DNA from: Alphaproteobacteria bacterium
GTDB taxonomy: Bacteria; Pseudomonadota; Alphaproteobacteria; DSM-16000; Inquilinaceae
Direction of reading: 5' to 3'
Assembly (NCBI GenBank): GCA_028277405.1
Contig: JANQGH010000039.1
Span: forward strand, 1-64,000
Length of the DNA: 64,000 nt
The notes beneath the pieces are model-generated. The model was given only the letters and a program-made list of their open reading frames with translations. It searched no databases and was not told the DNA's origin. A program made the position numbers and the translations under genes. Below are positions 29,733 through 38,637 of the stretch, in pieces (within the stretch, counting starts at the first letter, position 1; every line of letters starts with the position of its first letter).

Positions 29733-30818
29733 TCAAAGATGCTGGTCCAGAAAACGGCGCACATGGGGACCCCAGATCATGGGCCCGTGCTTTTCGAACA
29801 AGTGCCCCTCCTCGTCGGTGACACCGAATGTTGGGAAGATATGGCTTTCGACCGTCAAGTCGCTGCCCTTCAGTGCAGCAGCGATATCGTTGGTCGGGCC
29901 GATCGAATAGTCGTTCTCTGCCTGGATAAAGAAGGATGGTTGGGTCAGGCTGTTCGCCGCCTCGATCATGTGAGAACGCAGCTTTGGCGCGCGCTCCCAA
30001 TTCATCGCCGCCCCTGCGAAGTCGATCATGCAGCGGAAGCCCGGTTCCTTGGTTGCCGCCAGCAACGAAACCGTGCCACCGAAGGAACTGCCCATCACAC
30101 CGACCCGATCGGCATCGATCTCGTGCCGAGACTTGGCGTAGGAAAGCGCGGCTACGACGTCGTCGGCCTCGGCATCCAATCTGTTACGCAATTGGCTGTC
30201 GTATTCGTCCGTGCCATAAGCGGCCGTGACCTCGTCGCGCCAATAGAGACCGTCGGACCGGCCGTATCCCCAGCGGTGCGGAAACAGGCAGGCTATACCC
30301 CACTGCAACAGGGTCGCGGCGACCGAGGGCTTGCAAATGTCCTTTGTCTCGCTGGTCAGCCCGCTGCCATGGTTTGTGACCATGCAGGGAAACGGGCCAT
30401 CGCCGGGCGGCAGGTAAAGAAACCCGGTCAAGGTGCCGCGCGGGCCGGCAAACGTGACCGCCTCGGGCGCCATGGGCCAATCGGTCAGATCGATCAGCGT
30501 TTCCGGATCGTTCGCGACGTCCAGCACGTGGCGTTCGAACTTGTCGATCAGCGAGGACATATGGCTACGCGCCGCTTCGAAGTCCGGGCTGGCGGCCCTG
30601 GCAGCGAGATCGGCGTCGCGGGCGGCGCGATCGGTGAAGCGGCATTCCCATTCCACATCCGGCCCCGGATCGGAGCCGTCGGCACGCACCGTAATGCGGC
30701 CGGCGGGCAGGCCGATTGCCGTGCGCACACGGCTGGCGGCCCGGCGCGCCTCCAAGACCTCCGCCGCCCGGCCCGGCTTGGCAAAGTAATGGGTCCGTTC
30801 GATGCAGGCGGTGATCAT
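29733..30818 (-). CDS. Alpha/beta hydrolase with N-terminal ABM-like domain
   Basis: This 361-residue protein looks like a two-part fusion. Residues 1 to about 105 (MITACIERTHYFAKPGRAAE ... SSLIDKFERHVLD) resemble a dimeric alpha-beta barrel (ABM/NIPSNAP-like). Residues 120-361 form a dienelactone-hydrolase-type alpha/beta hydrolase. Its nucleophile motif is GVMGSSFGGTVSLL, the acid lies in QAENDYSIGP and the His in DEEGHLFEKHGP. The ATG at 30816-30818 overlaps the stop of the ABC ATPase gene. A longer frame upstream only re-reads that gene. It probably hydrolyses an ester or lactone in the operon's pathway. Confidence 0.82.
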   Translation of the reverse strand: MITACIERTHYFAKPGRAAEVLEARRAASRVRTAIGLPAGRITVRADGSDPGPDVEWECRFTDRAARDADLAARAASPDFEAARSHMSSLIDKFERHVLDVANDPETLIDLTDWPMAPEAVTFAGPRGTLTGFLYLPPGDGPFPCMVTNHGSGLTSETKDICKPSVAATLLQWGIACLFPHRWGYGRSDGLYWRDEVTAAYGTDEYDSQLRNRLDAEADDVVAALSYAKSRHEIDADRVGVMGSSFGGTVSLLAATKEPGFRCMIDFAGAAMNWERAPKLRSHMIEAANSLTQPSFFIQAENDYSIGPTNDIAAALKGSDLTVESHIFPTFGVTDEEGHLFEKHGPMIWGPHVRRFLDQHL

Positions 30819-31828
30819 GGGAGGGCTCTTTCGGTGGCGGTTTCGGCAAAGGTGGGTAAGGCTTCGCCCGGAAAGTGACAGCGGACCATCCGCCGGGGCG
30901 ACCATTCGCGATAGTCGGGAAGGTCACTCCCGCAGCGCGGCCGCGCGATCGGGCAGCGCGTGTGAAACGGGCAGCCGGGCGGCGGGTTGACCGGGCTGGG
31001 GATCTCGCCGTCCAGTGGCACACGCTCTGTCCGCTCATGGATATCGGCCTCGGGTACGGCAGAAATCAGCGCGCGCGTGTACGGGTGCAGCGGGTTTTCG
31101 AACAGATCCCGCTCCGTCGCCAGTTCAACGATCTCCCCCAGATACATCACGGCGATCCGGTGGCTGACATGGCGGATGACGCCGAGATTGTGCGAGATGA
31201 ACAGCAGGGTCAGGCCGAATTCCTGCTGAATATCGGCCAGCAGGTTCAAGATCTGGGCCTGGATCGAGACGTCCAGGGCCGAGACCGCCTCGTCGCAGAC
31301 GATTAGTTTGGGCCGCAGGGCCAGCGCCCTGGCAATACCGATGCGCTGGCGCTGGCCGCCGCTGAAGGCGTGCGGGTTGCGGTCCATCGTGTCCGGCTGC
31401 AGGCCGACCACCTCCATCACCTCGCCAACCCGGCGCGTGATCTCCGCGGTGCTGAAGCCGAAATTGGACAAGGGCTCGCCGATGATCGCGCGGACCGTCA
31501 GGCGCGGGTTCAGCGACGAATACGGGTCCTGAAACACGACCTGGATGTCCTGACGCAGGCCCCGCATTTGGCGGAGGGACAAGTGCGTGATGTCCTGCCC
31601 GTCGAAGCGGATGCTGCCTCCCGTCGGGTCCAGCAGGCGCAGGATCAGGCGGCCCAAGGTGGTTTTGCCGCAACCGCTTTCGCCGACGATACCCAGCGTC
31701 TCACCCGGCGCCATCTTGAATGACACGTTGTGGACGGCGCGTAAGGTGGCGCGCTGGGCGCCCAACAGCGACCGTTCGACCACGAACTCCTTGGTCAGGT
31801 CCTGGACTTCCAACAACGCCATGGTCAT
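30815..31828 (-). CDS. Oligopeptide-type ABC transporter ATP-binding protein (DppF/OppF-like)
   Basis: This is the second ATPase of a peptide/nickel/opine-type importer, 337 residues. Walker A is GESGCGKTTLGR, the ABC signature is FSGGQRQRIGIARAL and Walker B is KLIVCDEAVSALD. The C-terminal oligopeptide-transporter extension has PPGCPFHTRCP, whose cysteines can bind an Fe-S cluster in this family. The ATG at 31826-31828 overlaps the preceding ATPase stop by 4 bp. It pairs with the DppD-like ATPase to power uptake. Confidence 0.93.
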   Translation of the reverse strand: MTMALLEVQDLTKEFVVERSLLGAQRATLRAVHNVSFKMAPGETLGIVGESGCGKTTLGRLILRLLDPTGGSIRFDGQDITHLSLRQMRGLRQDIQVVFQDPYSSLNPRLTVRAIIGEPLSNFGFSTAEITRRVGEVMEVVGLQPDTMDRNPHAFSGGQRQRIGIARALALRPKLIVCDEAVSALDVSIQAQILNLLADIQQEFGLTLLFISHNLGVIRHVSHRIAVMYLGEIVELATERDLFENPLHPYTRALISAVPEADIHERTERVPLDGEIPSPVNPPPGCPFHTRCPIARPRCGSDLPDYREWSPRRMVRCHFPGEALPTFAETATERALP

Positions 31829-32826
31829 GACGCTGCCACGGTGTCTTGCAACGCCTCCAGCGAACGCCAACAGCGGCTCGATCGCCCCTCCGGCAGACCG
31901 TGCAGCGCCTGCGTTTCGGTCCGGCAGCGGTCCACCGCTTCGGGACAGCGCGGATGGAAGCGGCAGCCTTGGGGAAAGGCATGGGCCGACGGCGTGCTGC
32001 CGGGAATGGCGTCGAGCCGCGCAGATTTGTGCCGGGCTGACGGGATCGAGCGGATCAGCAACCGTGTGTAGGGATGGGCGGGCCGGTCGAAGATCTGCGC
32101 CGCCGTGCCCTCCTCAACCACCTGGCCGGCATACATGACCACGACCCGCTCGGCCATCTGAGCGATGACGCCGAGATCGTGGGTGATCATCAGGATCGCC
32201 ATGTTGAACTGGTCGCGCAGAGAACGCATCAGATCCAGAATCTGCGCCTGGATCGTGACATCGAGCGCTGTCGTCGGCTCGTCGGCCAACAGCAACTTCG
32301 GCTGGCAAGCCATGGCCATGGCGATCATCACCCGCTGGCGCATACCGCCGCTGAGCTGGTGCGGATAGTCCAGGGCGCGCCGCGCCGCGTCCGGGATGCC
32401 GACCGCGGCCATGAGCTCAACGGCCTTGGCGTGGGCCTGGGCCGGCGAGGCGCCGAAATGCTCGACCAGCACCTCGCCGATCTGAAAGCTGACCGTATGG
32501 ACCGGGTTAAGGCTGGTCATCGGTTCCTGAAAGATCATCGCCATGTCGCGGCCGCGCATCTCGCGCATCGCCTTGCGCGACAGGCCAGTCAGTTCCGTGC
32601 CGTCAAAACCGATCGAACCGCTTGCGACCCCGGCAATGTCGGGCAACAGGCCCATGACCGACATGGCGGTGACCGACTTCCCGGACCCGCTTTCACCGAC
32701 TAGACCAACGATTTCGCCCGGATGCACGGTCAGGCTGACATCCTCCAGGACCTTCAGCCGGTGGCGCAGAGTGGCAAACTCCACCGTCAGGCCGTCGACC
32801 TGTAACAGCGGCTCGCGGACGCTCAT
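31825..32826 (-). CDS. Oligopeptide-type ABC transporter ATP-binding protein (DppD/OppD-like)
   Basis: This is the first ATPase of the importer, 333 residues. Walker A is [16 protein letters not shown], the signature is [15 protein letters not shown] and Walker B is [13 protein letters not shown]. The C-terminal Cys-containing extension [19 protein letters not shown] is typical of oligopeptide-type ATPases. The start ATG 32824-32826 overlaps the permease stop by 4 bp. All five transporter genes are in the standard order SBP-B-C-D-F. Confidence 0.94.
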   Translation of the reverse strand: MSVREPLLQVDGLTVEFATLRHRLKVLEDVSLTVHPGEIVGLVGESGSGKSVTAMSVMGLLPDIAGVASGSIGFDGTELTGLSRKAMREMRGRDMAMIFQEPMTSLNPVHTVSFQIGEVLVEHFGASPAQAHAKAVELMAAVGIPDAARRALDYPHQLSGGMRQRVMIAMAMACQPKLLLADEPTTALDVTIQAQILDLMRSLRDQFNMAILMITHDLGVIAQMAERVVVMYAGQVVEEGTAAQIFDRPAHPYTRLLIRSIPSARHKSARLDAIPGSTPSAHAFPQGCRFHPRCPEAVDRCRTETQALHGLPEGRSSRCWRSLEALQDTVAAS

Positions 32827-33698
32827 TGATCGCGCACCTTCGGATCCAAGAGATCGCGCAGCCCGTCGCCTAGCAGGTTGAAGCCGATGATCGTGATGGC
32901 CAGCGCCAGGCTGGTGAACAGCGCCAGATGCGGGTCAGTACGCAGGGCGGCCAGACCGTCGCGGATCATGCCGCCCCAGGTCGGCGTCGGCTCCTGGACG
33001 CCGATGCCGAGAAAGCTCAAGGTCGCCTCGGCCATGATGATGAAACCGACCCCGACGGAGGCGCGCACGATGATCGGCGAGGCGATATTGGGCAGCAGAT
33101 GGCGCAGCAGGATGCGCCAGGATCGCGTGCCGCTGGCGATCGCGGCATCGACGAACATCTCCTCGCGCAGGGACAGTACCAGCGAGCGCGTCAGCCGCGC
33201 GATGCCGGGCCACCAGACCAGGGACAGCGCGATGATCACCGTCGTGGTACCGGTGCCGAGCACGGCAGCGACCAGGATGGCCAGGATCAGCTCAGGAAAG
33301 GCAAAGATGATGTCGACCGTGCGCATGATGATGGTCTCGGCCCAGCCGCCGAAATAGCCAGCAATCATGCCCAGCGTGACGCCGATCGTCAGCGTGATGG
33401 CGAGAACGGAGCCGGCGACGGTCAGAGATACGCGCGCGCCGATCAGGATGCGGCTGAAGACGTCGCGGCCAAGCGCGTCGGTGCCCAACAGGTGCTCACC
33501 GCCCGGCGGCCGCCAGATCGCCAGCATGTTGATCTGCTCGTAATCGTAGGGCGCCAGCCACGGCGCGAAGATCGCCACCACCAGCACGATCGAGACCAGA
33601 ACCGAACCGATCATGGCGTTGCGACTGCGCCGAAAGCGCAGCGCGAAGTCGGACTGCAGGCCGCGGCGGATCGGCCCGATCACCGGCACCTGCCTCAT
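32823..33698 (-). CDS. ABC transporter permease (DppC-like)
   Basis: This is the second membrane subunit, 291 residues. A cytoplasmic N-terminus precedes a first helix (MIGSVLVSIVLVVAIFAPWL) and the OppC_N-type segment LLGTDALGRDVFSRILIGAR. Five further helices follow. The EAA coupling loop for ATPase contact (DAAIASGTRSWRILLRHLLP) is well conserved. The start ATG 33696-33698 overlaps the DppB-like stop by 4 bp. The frame is open further upstream to 34130 but would only re-read that gene. Confidence 0.94.
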   Translation of the reverse strand: MRQVPVIGPIRRGLQSDFALRFRRSRNAMIGSVLVSIVLVVAIFAPWLAPYDYEQINMLAIWRPPGGEHLLGTDALGRDVFSRILIGARVSLTVAGSVLAITLTIGVTLGMIAGYFGGWAETIIMRTVDIIFAFPELILAILVAAVLGTGTTTVIIALSLVWWPGIARLTRSLVLSLREEMFVDAAIASGTRSWRILLRHLLPNIASPIIVRASVGVGFIIMAEATLSFLGIGVQEPTPTWGGMIRDGLAALRTDPHLALFTSLALAITIIGFNLLGDGLRDLLDPKVRDQ

Positions 33699-34633
33699 GC
33701 CGTCCGGTCCCCCAGCCTTATGCGCGGGTCGATCGCGCTGTACAGCAGATCGACAATCAGGTTGATGCCGGCATAGAACACCGTGAACAGCAGCACGATT
33801 GCCATCGTCACCGGATAGTCGCGGGCGAAGATCGCCTGGATCGCTAAGCTGCCGAGACCGGGAATGTTGAAGATCGTCTCGACCACGAACGTGCCGCTCA
33901 ACAGGCCGCCGAGAATAATGCCGACCGTTGTGAGCAACGGTACCAGCGTGTTGCGCACCGCGTGGCGCCAGATGACGATCTTTTCGCGCAGGCCCTTGGC
34001 GCGCGCGGTGCGGATATAGTCCGTGCGCAGCACCTCCAGCATATAGGTCCGGTTCAGCCGCGCGATATAGGCCGAGGTCGGCACGACCAGCAGCGTGATC
34101 GGGATGACCGCCTGGCTGAACGAGCCCCAACCGGCCACCGGCACCCAGTCAAGCTGGAACGCGAAGATGTAGACCAGGAACGAGGCGAGCGCGAAGTTCG
34201 GCACCGAGATGCCGGCGACCAGCACCAGGATGATCGAGGTGTCGACCCATGAATTCTGGCGGATGGCAGCAATCGTGCCCAGCAGCATGCCGAGCGGAAA
34301 GGCAATCGCCAACGCCGACAGGGCCAGCACGGGGCTGATCAAAAGCCCCTCGCCGATGATGTCGATCACCGGCATCTGGGCGAACCGGAACGACAGGCCG
34401 AAATCGCCCTGCAATACGCCGAGAATGTAGTCGACGAACTGCTGCCACAAGGGCCGGTCGAGACCATAGGCGGCGCGCAGCCTTGCCTCCAAGGCCGCGT
34501 CGCCGGACTGGTCGCTCAACAGGCCGGTGATCGGGTCGCCCGGCACCGCCTGGTTGGCCAGAAAGGTCAGGATAACGGCCGCGAGCAGCACCGGGATCAA
34601 ACCCAGCAGCCGCCCAACGCCATACCTCAGCAA
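33695..34633 (-). CDS. ABC transporter permease (DppB-like)
   Basis: This is the first membrane subunit, 312 residues. The N-terminal helix (LLGLIPVLLAAVILTFLANQ) and the following AVPGDPITGLL loop are typical of OppB/DppB proteins. The EAA loop (YIRTARAKGLREKIVIWRHA) lies near residue 205, and about six helices are present. The gene lies 69 bp after the binding-protein gene, a gap that often allows the binding protein to be made in excess. Confidence 0.94.
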   Translation of the reverse strand: MLRYGVGRLLGLIPVLLAAVILTFLANQAVPGDPITGLLSDQSGDAALEARLRAAYGLDRPLWQQFVDYILGVLQGDFGLSFRFAQMPVIDIIGEGLLISPVLALSALAIAFPLGMLLGTIAAIRQNSWVDTSIILVLVAGISVPNFALASFLVYIFAFQLDWVPVAGWGSFSQAVIPITLLVVPTSAYIARLNRTYMLEVLRTDYIRTARAKGLREKIVIWRHAVRNTLVPLLTTVGIILGGLLSGTFVVETIFNIPGLGSLAIQAIFARDYPVTMAIVLLFTVFYAGINLIVDLLYSAIDPRIRLGDRTA

Positions 34634-34702
34634 CGCCGTTTCTCCGGCCGCATCCCGTTCATGTCGACAGGTATACCTGAGCCGCGGGCCCGCCGCCTGT
34701 GC

Positions 34703-36265
34703 CTAGTTCATCCTCACCGTATTGAACGGCAGGAAGCGGAACGGCGTCAGCCGCACGCCTTCAACTTCCGGCTTGACCAAGGCCACCTGCATTCGCACTG
34801 TCGTCGGGCAGGTGCCGTACTCACCAATCAGGATCTCCTCGGCCTGATTGTAGAGCGCATAGCGCGCCTCGTTGTCCGCCGTTGCCCGTGCCTGGTCTAT
34901 CAGCGCATCGAACTGGTCATTCTGCCAGCGCGACCGGTTATAGGGGCTGGGCCCGTACCAGACCTGCGACAGGAAATAGAGCCCGTCCGGATAGCCCGCA
35001 GACCAGCCCCAGGGGAAGAAGGCGACCTCGCCCGCATTCATGTTGCGGATATGGCTGCCGCGCTCGACGATCTCCACCTCCACCGGCATGCCCAGCACCT
35101 GCTGAAGCTGGCTGGCGAAATAGAGGATGTCGTTCCGGTTCGGCTCGGTCGAGGTGATGTTGATCGGCGGCAGACCCTCGCCGCCCGGATAGCCGGCCTC
35201 CGCCAACAGCGCCTGAGCTCGATCCGGGTCGTACGGCATCGGCTCCAGGTTAGCGTTGAAACCGGCCACCCCTGGCGTTACCTGGCCCGCCAACGGGAAC
35301 GCCGCACCCTCATACAGGCCGTCGATCATGGCCTGGCGATCGAAGGCGATGCAGACCGCCTCACGCACACGCTCGTCCTGGAAAGGCTCGTAGAGGTTCT
35401 GGTTCATGCCCAGATAGCGGATCTGGGCGGCCGGCGCCTGAATCGACTGTTCCGCCAACTCAGGCGTTTGCAGAATGCGGCGGATCGATGCGGCGTCGGC
35501 ATAGACGACATCCAGCTCGCAGGCTTCGAACATCGACACTGCGGTGTCGCCGGACGGCACGATCACGAACTCGACCGCGTCGATATACGGCCCCTCGCCC
35601 CAATAATCGGTATTAGCAGAGAGCAGCACGCGCTGTCCGCGATCCCACGTCTCGAACACGAAGGGACCCGTGCCGGCGGAGATCTCAAGATACCATTCGT
35701 CGCCTGCCGTTTCGACCGCATCATCGTCCATGAAGTAGAACGGATAGATGGGAAAAAGAACGTCCGGCTCGTTGAACCGCACCTCGACCGTGTAGTCGTC
35801 GATGACCCTGACGCCCTCAAGGTCCGTCGTATCGCCGTCGGTGATCGCCTGGGCCCCAACAACGGTGGCCAGATAGCGTGCGTTGAGACCGCCTTGATTT
35901 TCCGGGTTCAGCAGCGCCTCGAAAGTGTATTTCACATCGTCGGCGGTGAACTCATTACCCAAATGGGTGGTCACGCCAGGGCGAAGGTGGAAGGTGAAGC
36001 CCAGATTGTCGTCATGGGCATCCCAGCTTTCGGCCAGCGCGGGAATGACGTCGCCGGCCTCATTGATGGCCGTGAAACCCTCATAGATGTTGCCGATGAC
36101 GTCGCCGGCGATCAATTCCGAATAGGTGATCGGATCGACCATCGCCGGGTCGGCATTGATGTTGGTGCGCAAGGTCTGTGCCTGTGCGGCACTGGCCGCA
36201 AGCACGAGGACGGTCACGAGCGCGCTGCCGGCCTTCAGACCGCTGATACGGTTGGAAATCTTCAT
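34703..36265 (-). CDS. ABC transporter substrate-binding protein, family 5
   Basis: This is a periplasmic binding protein of the peptide/nickel/opine family, 520 residues. A signal peptide ends at about residue 29 (VLVLAASAAQAQ). The mature protein begins with the usual lobe I pattern (DPITYSELIAGDVIGNIYEG, IPALAESWD, FHLRPGVTTHLGNEFTADDV). GTGPFVFETWDRGQRVLLSA and MPYDPDRAQALLAEAGYPGG are also typical. The ligand cannot be read from the sequence. The downstream amide- and ester-hydrolysing enzymes suggest a modified peptide, opine or similar amide. CAGGGGGTATCC precedes the ATG. Confidence 0.94.
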   Translation of the reverse strand: MKISNRISGLKAGSALVTVLVLAASAAQAQTLRTNINADPAMVDPITYSELIAGDVIGNIYEGFTAINEAGDVIPALAESWDAHDDNLGFTFHLRPGVTTHLGNEFTADDVKYTFEALLNPENQGGLNARYLATVVGAQAITDGDTTDLEGVRVIDDYTVEVRFNEPDVLFPIYPFYFMDDDAVETAGDEWYLEISAGTGPFVFETWDRGQRVLLSANTDYWGEGPYIDAVEFVIVPSGDTAVSMFEACELDVVYADAASIRRILQTPELAEQSIQAPAAQIRYLGMNQNLYEPFQDERVREAVCIAFDRQAMIDGLYEGAAFPLAGQVTPGVAGFNANLEPMPYDPDRAQALLAEAGYPGGEGLPPINITSTEPNRNDILYFASQLQQVLGMPVEVEIVERGSHIRNMNAGEVAFFPWGWSAGYPDGLYFLSQVWYGPSPYNRSRWQNDQFDALIDQARATADNEARYALYNQAEEILIGEYGTCPTTVRMQVALVKPEVEGVRLTPFRFLPFNTVRMN

Positions 36266-36282
36266 TGGATACCCCCTGTTCA

Positions 36283-36294
36283 GATCATTTGATC
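36283..36294. promoter_or_regulatory. Dyad GATCATTTGATC upstream of the ABC/catabolic operon
   Basis: A 12-bp inverted repeat (GATCA-TT-TGATC) lies 18 bp upstream of the binding-protein start, in the 237-bp spacer 36266-36502 that must hold the operon promoter. GntR- and similar regulators often use TGATCA-type half-sites, but no regulator gene is adjacent. I see no further clear signal in this spacer. Confidence 0.3.
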
Positions 36295-36502
36295 AACGTC
36301 AATGGCGACGACTACTCCCTAGGCTCGGCTTTCATGAACGATGTTTGCTTCGGCGCCAGATGTCAAATCGGACATAGGCGACCGGCCACCTCCGCAAGTC
36401 ACTGACTGGTTACTTATGCTGCTCCTGTTGTAGCTGACTGGCGGGGCAGCCTCAAGGCCTGCTCGAATTCAGCGGCTGCGCGGCAACAGGTTTCGCCGAA
36501 AC

Positions 36503-38617
36503 TTAAGGCGCTGAATAGAGCCAGTTGGCGAACAGCATGTAGGTGGCATTGGTCCAGCCAAAGCCGCGCTGGGCGTGAGCATAGCCAATCCGAACCCGGG
36601 GATCGTCCGTCGGATCCCGGACATCATACTTCTCGATTATCACCGGATCAGCAGCGAAGAATGCGTTGATGGCCGCAATCCAGTTCTCCATGGCCAAGGC
36701 GGCCTCGGCCGAGAACCCGTTCGCGATCAGCCCATTGACCGCGAAGTACTGAATCGGTGCCCAGGCGTATGGCGCGTCCCACTGCTTGCCCGTATCGATC
36801 AGGCTGGTGGGAATGCCATATTGGGGCGAACCGGTGCTGCCGGCCGCTGCAGGCAGGAACGTCAGCCCGTCTTGAGAGGCCTGGAGACGTTGAACCAGAT
36901 CGCTCGCGGCCCGGGGTGCGAGCACGCCTGCCCAAAGAAGGTAGATCTGGGTCGCGTAAGCATAGGCGAAGTCGGGCGCGCCGGACGCACGGTCGGCGGC
37001 GGCAAGCCGGTCTCCGAACCCGGTCCCGTCCGGCCGCAGGAAGAAGTCGGCAAGGAAGGAACGGCGGTCGGCCAAAGCTTCGGGATCATTGCGCGGGCTT
37101 TCGCCGGCGATCATTGCCAGGTGGTCGATGTCTTCAGCCATCACCAGCAGCAGCACGTTCAGACTGATGGGGGCATAATCCATCGCCCACTGTCCCGCAT
37201 CGCCGAAGCGGTTTGACAGGTCGAAGCCTGACGCGCGAAGGCCCCTGTCGGCAGCATAATAGTCCTGGGTCAAACCATAGGTCGGATCGCCGCAATTCCC
37301 GACGGCCTCGAATTCCGCACAGGTCGTTTCGGCATTGTAGAACCGATTGTCGACATTGACGTCGGGGTTAGCCTGAAGATAGGTCGCATCATCCCGATAG
37401 ATCGCCCGGTTCTGCGGCTGAGTGGAGCGTGCAACCTCCGGCGCCGGCCCGATACCATCCGTGCCGTAGAAGTAGACGGGATGGCTCTCCCCTTCGTGCT
37501 CGACCTCTCTCACCCGCGGATTGGACGACGACATGCCCCAAACGGTATCCGGGTCGGTCCAGTAGGCATAGTAACGCTCCGCCGCCGGCAGGACTTCATG
37601 CGCGATCCAGCCGTCAAAGCCGTCGGGTGCCTCATAATCCGGGTCGATCTGTGACAGGTACGGGCTGAGCGTATCGGTGTAGTCAAAGCCGTACCGGCGC
37701 GCCGCCTCGTAGACGGCGATTGCCTCTTGGGTAAACAGCGGCGGTTGTGATCGGGTGAGGTAGTAGGTGCGGTTCGCATTCGGGACGAAACCGCCATAAA
37801 AGGCGATCTCGAAAATGTGGTTGTCGACCATGCCCTTGGCGGTCTCGAACAGCCTTTCGGCGAAATCACGGTGGTAATGCGGACTGTCTGGATCGGATGA
37901 CAGGCTGGTCAAGGCGCGGTCGGACGGCGACCATACCGTCGCCTCGGGATTTGCCATCACGTGATCAATGGAGGCAAGCAGTCCGCGAATGATGAAGTAT
38001 GAGTCCCAGCCATACATTTCGTTAAAGGTCTCGCCGGGGACAACGTAGGGGTTGGGCAGATACAAAAGGCCAATTGAATTGTAGAGACTGTCGGGATCGA
38101 GACTCGGCGCCGGCAATGGATCTGGCAGCACGTCGATCACGACATCGGTCTGGCCATCGAGTTCCGGTGCCAACCGCGCGCGTACATCCTCGATGAGTAC
38201 GGCGGGGGCGAAAACCGGGAAGGGCTCGCCATCCGGGTGGCTGACCAGCCTGTCGGTCGCCTGCGCGACGATATCGTCGTGGCTGCGATAGAGCACGGTC
38301 GGATCCAGCCATAGGCCGGTGACGTAGGGTACGACACAAGCCAAGGCGAAATCCCGGGTGCTCAGCGCCGCAGGGGGTTCACCCGGCTGGGAGAACAGGC
38401 ACGCGCTCAAGATTGGCGCCAGGTCGGGGGCATTGGTGATTGTGCTCGAGTGGCCACCGGCCTGTGCCGGCAGAATCTCGACGCTGATCGTAGGACCGCT
38501 GACAGCGTCTTGGGCATACGTGCCATTCGGACCGACAATGGAGAGCAGAACCGCCACCTGGATGGTGCAACAGCGTGCTACCGCCTTGAGATCGAGCGTC
38601 ATGTTCATATCGACCAC
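36503..38617 (-). CDS. treA: Periplasmic trehalase (glycoside hydrolase family 37)
   Basis: This 704-residue enzyme splits trehalose into two glucoses. Both trehalase signatures are recognisable: VVPGETFNEMYGWDSYF (signature 1) and KQWDAPYAWAPIQYFAV (signature 2). RTYYLTRSQPP and the C-terminal EKYDV ... RGFGWTNATYML support it. An N-terminal hydrophobic segment (about residues 18-35) ending in TYAQDA looks like a signal peptide, giving a periplasmic enzyme. The first signature has PGETF where PGGRF is usual, and the protein is longer than the E. coli enzyme (565), with extra sequence around residues 365-450. Its start is 20 bp after the alcohol-dehydrogenase-like gene. Confidence 0.9.
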   Translation of the reverse strand: MVDMNMTLDLKAVARCCTIQVAVLLSIVGPNGTYAQDAVSGPTISVEILPAQAGGHSSTITNAPDLAPILSACLFSQPGEPPAALSTRDFALACVVPYVTGLWLDPTVLYRSHDDIVAQATDRLVSHPDGEPFPVFAPAVLIEDVRARLAPELDGQTDVVIDVLPDPLPAPSLDPDSLYNSIGLLYLPNPYVVPGETFNEMYGWDSYFIIRGLLASIDHVMANPEATVWSPSDRALTSLSSDPDSPHYHRDFAERLFETAKGMVDNHIFEIAFYGGFVPNANRTYYLTRSQPPLFTQEAIAVYEAARRYGFDYTDTLSPYLSQIDPDYEAPDGFDGWIAHEVLPAAERYYAYWTDPDTVWGMSSSNPRVREVEHEGESHPVYFYGTDGIGPAPEVARSTQPQNRAIYRDDATYLQANPDVNVDNRFYNAETTCAEFEAVGNCGDPTYGLTQDYYAADRGLRASGFDLSNRFGDAGQWAMDYAPISLNVLLLVMAEDIDHLAMIAGESPRNDPEALADRRSFLADFFLRPDGTGFGDRLAAADRASGAPDFAYAYATQIYLLWAGVLAPRAASDLVQRLQASQDGLTFLPAAAGSTGSPQYGIPTSLIDTGKQWDAPYAWAPIQYFAVNGLIANGFSAEAALAMENWIAAINAFFAADPVIIEKYDVRDPTDDPRVRIGYAHAQRGFGWTNATYMLFANWLYSAP

Positions 38618-38637
38618 CTTTCAGCCAATGCCGGTCG

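Noticed and set aside
32823..34130. Long version of the DppC-like permease gene
   Set aside because: The first 144 codons re-read the DppB-like gene in another phase. The ATG at 33698 with an ATGA overlap is the supported start.
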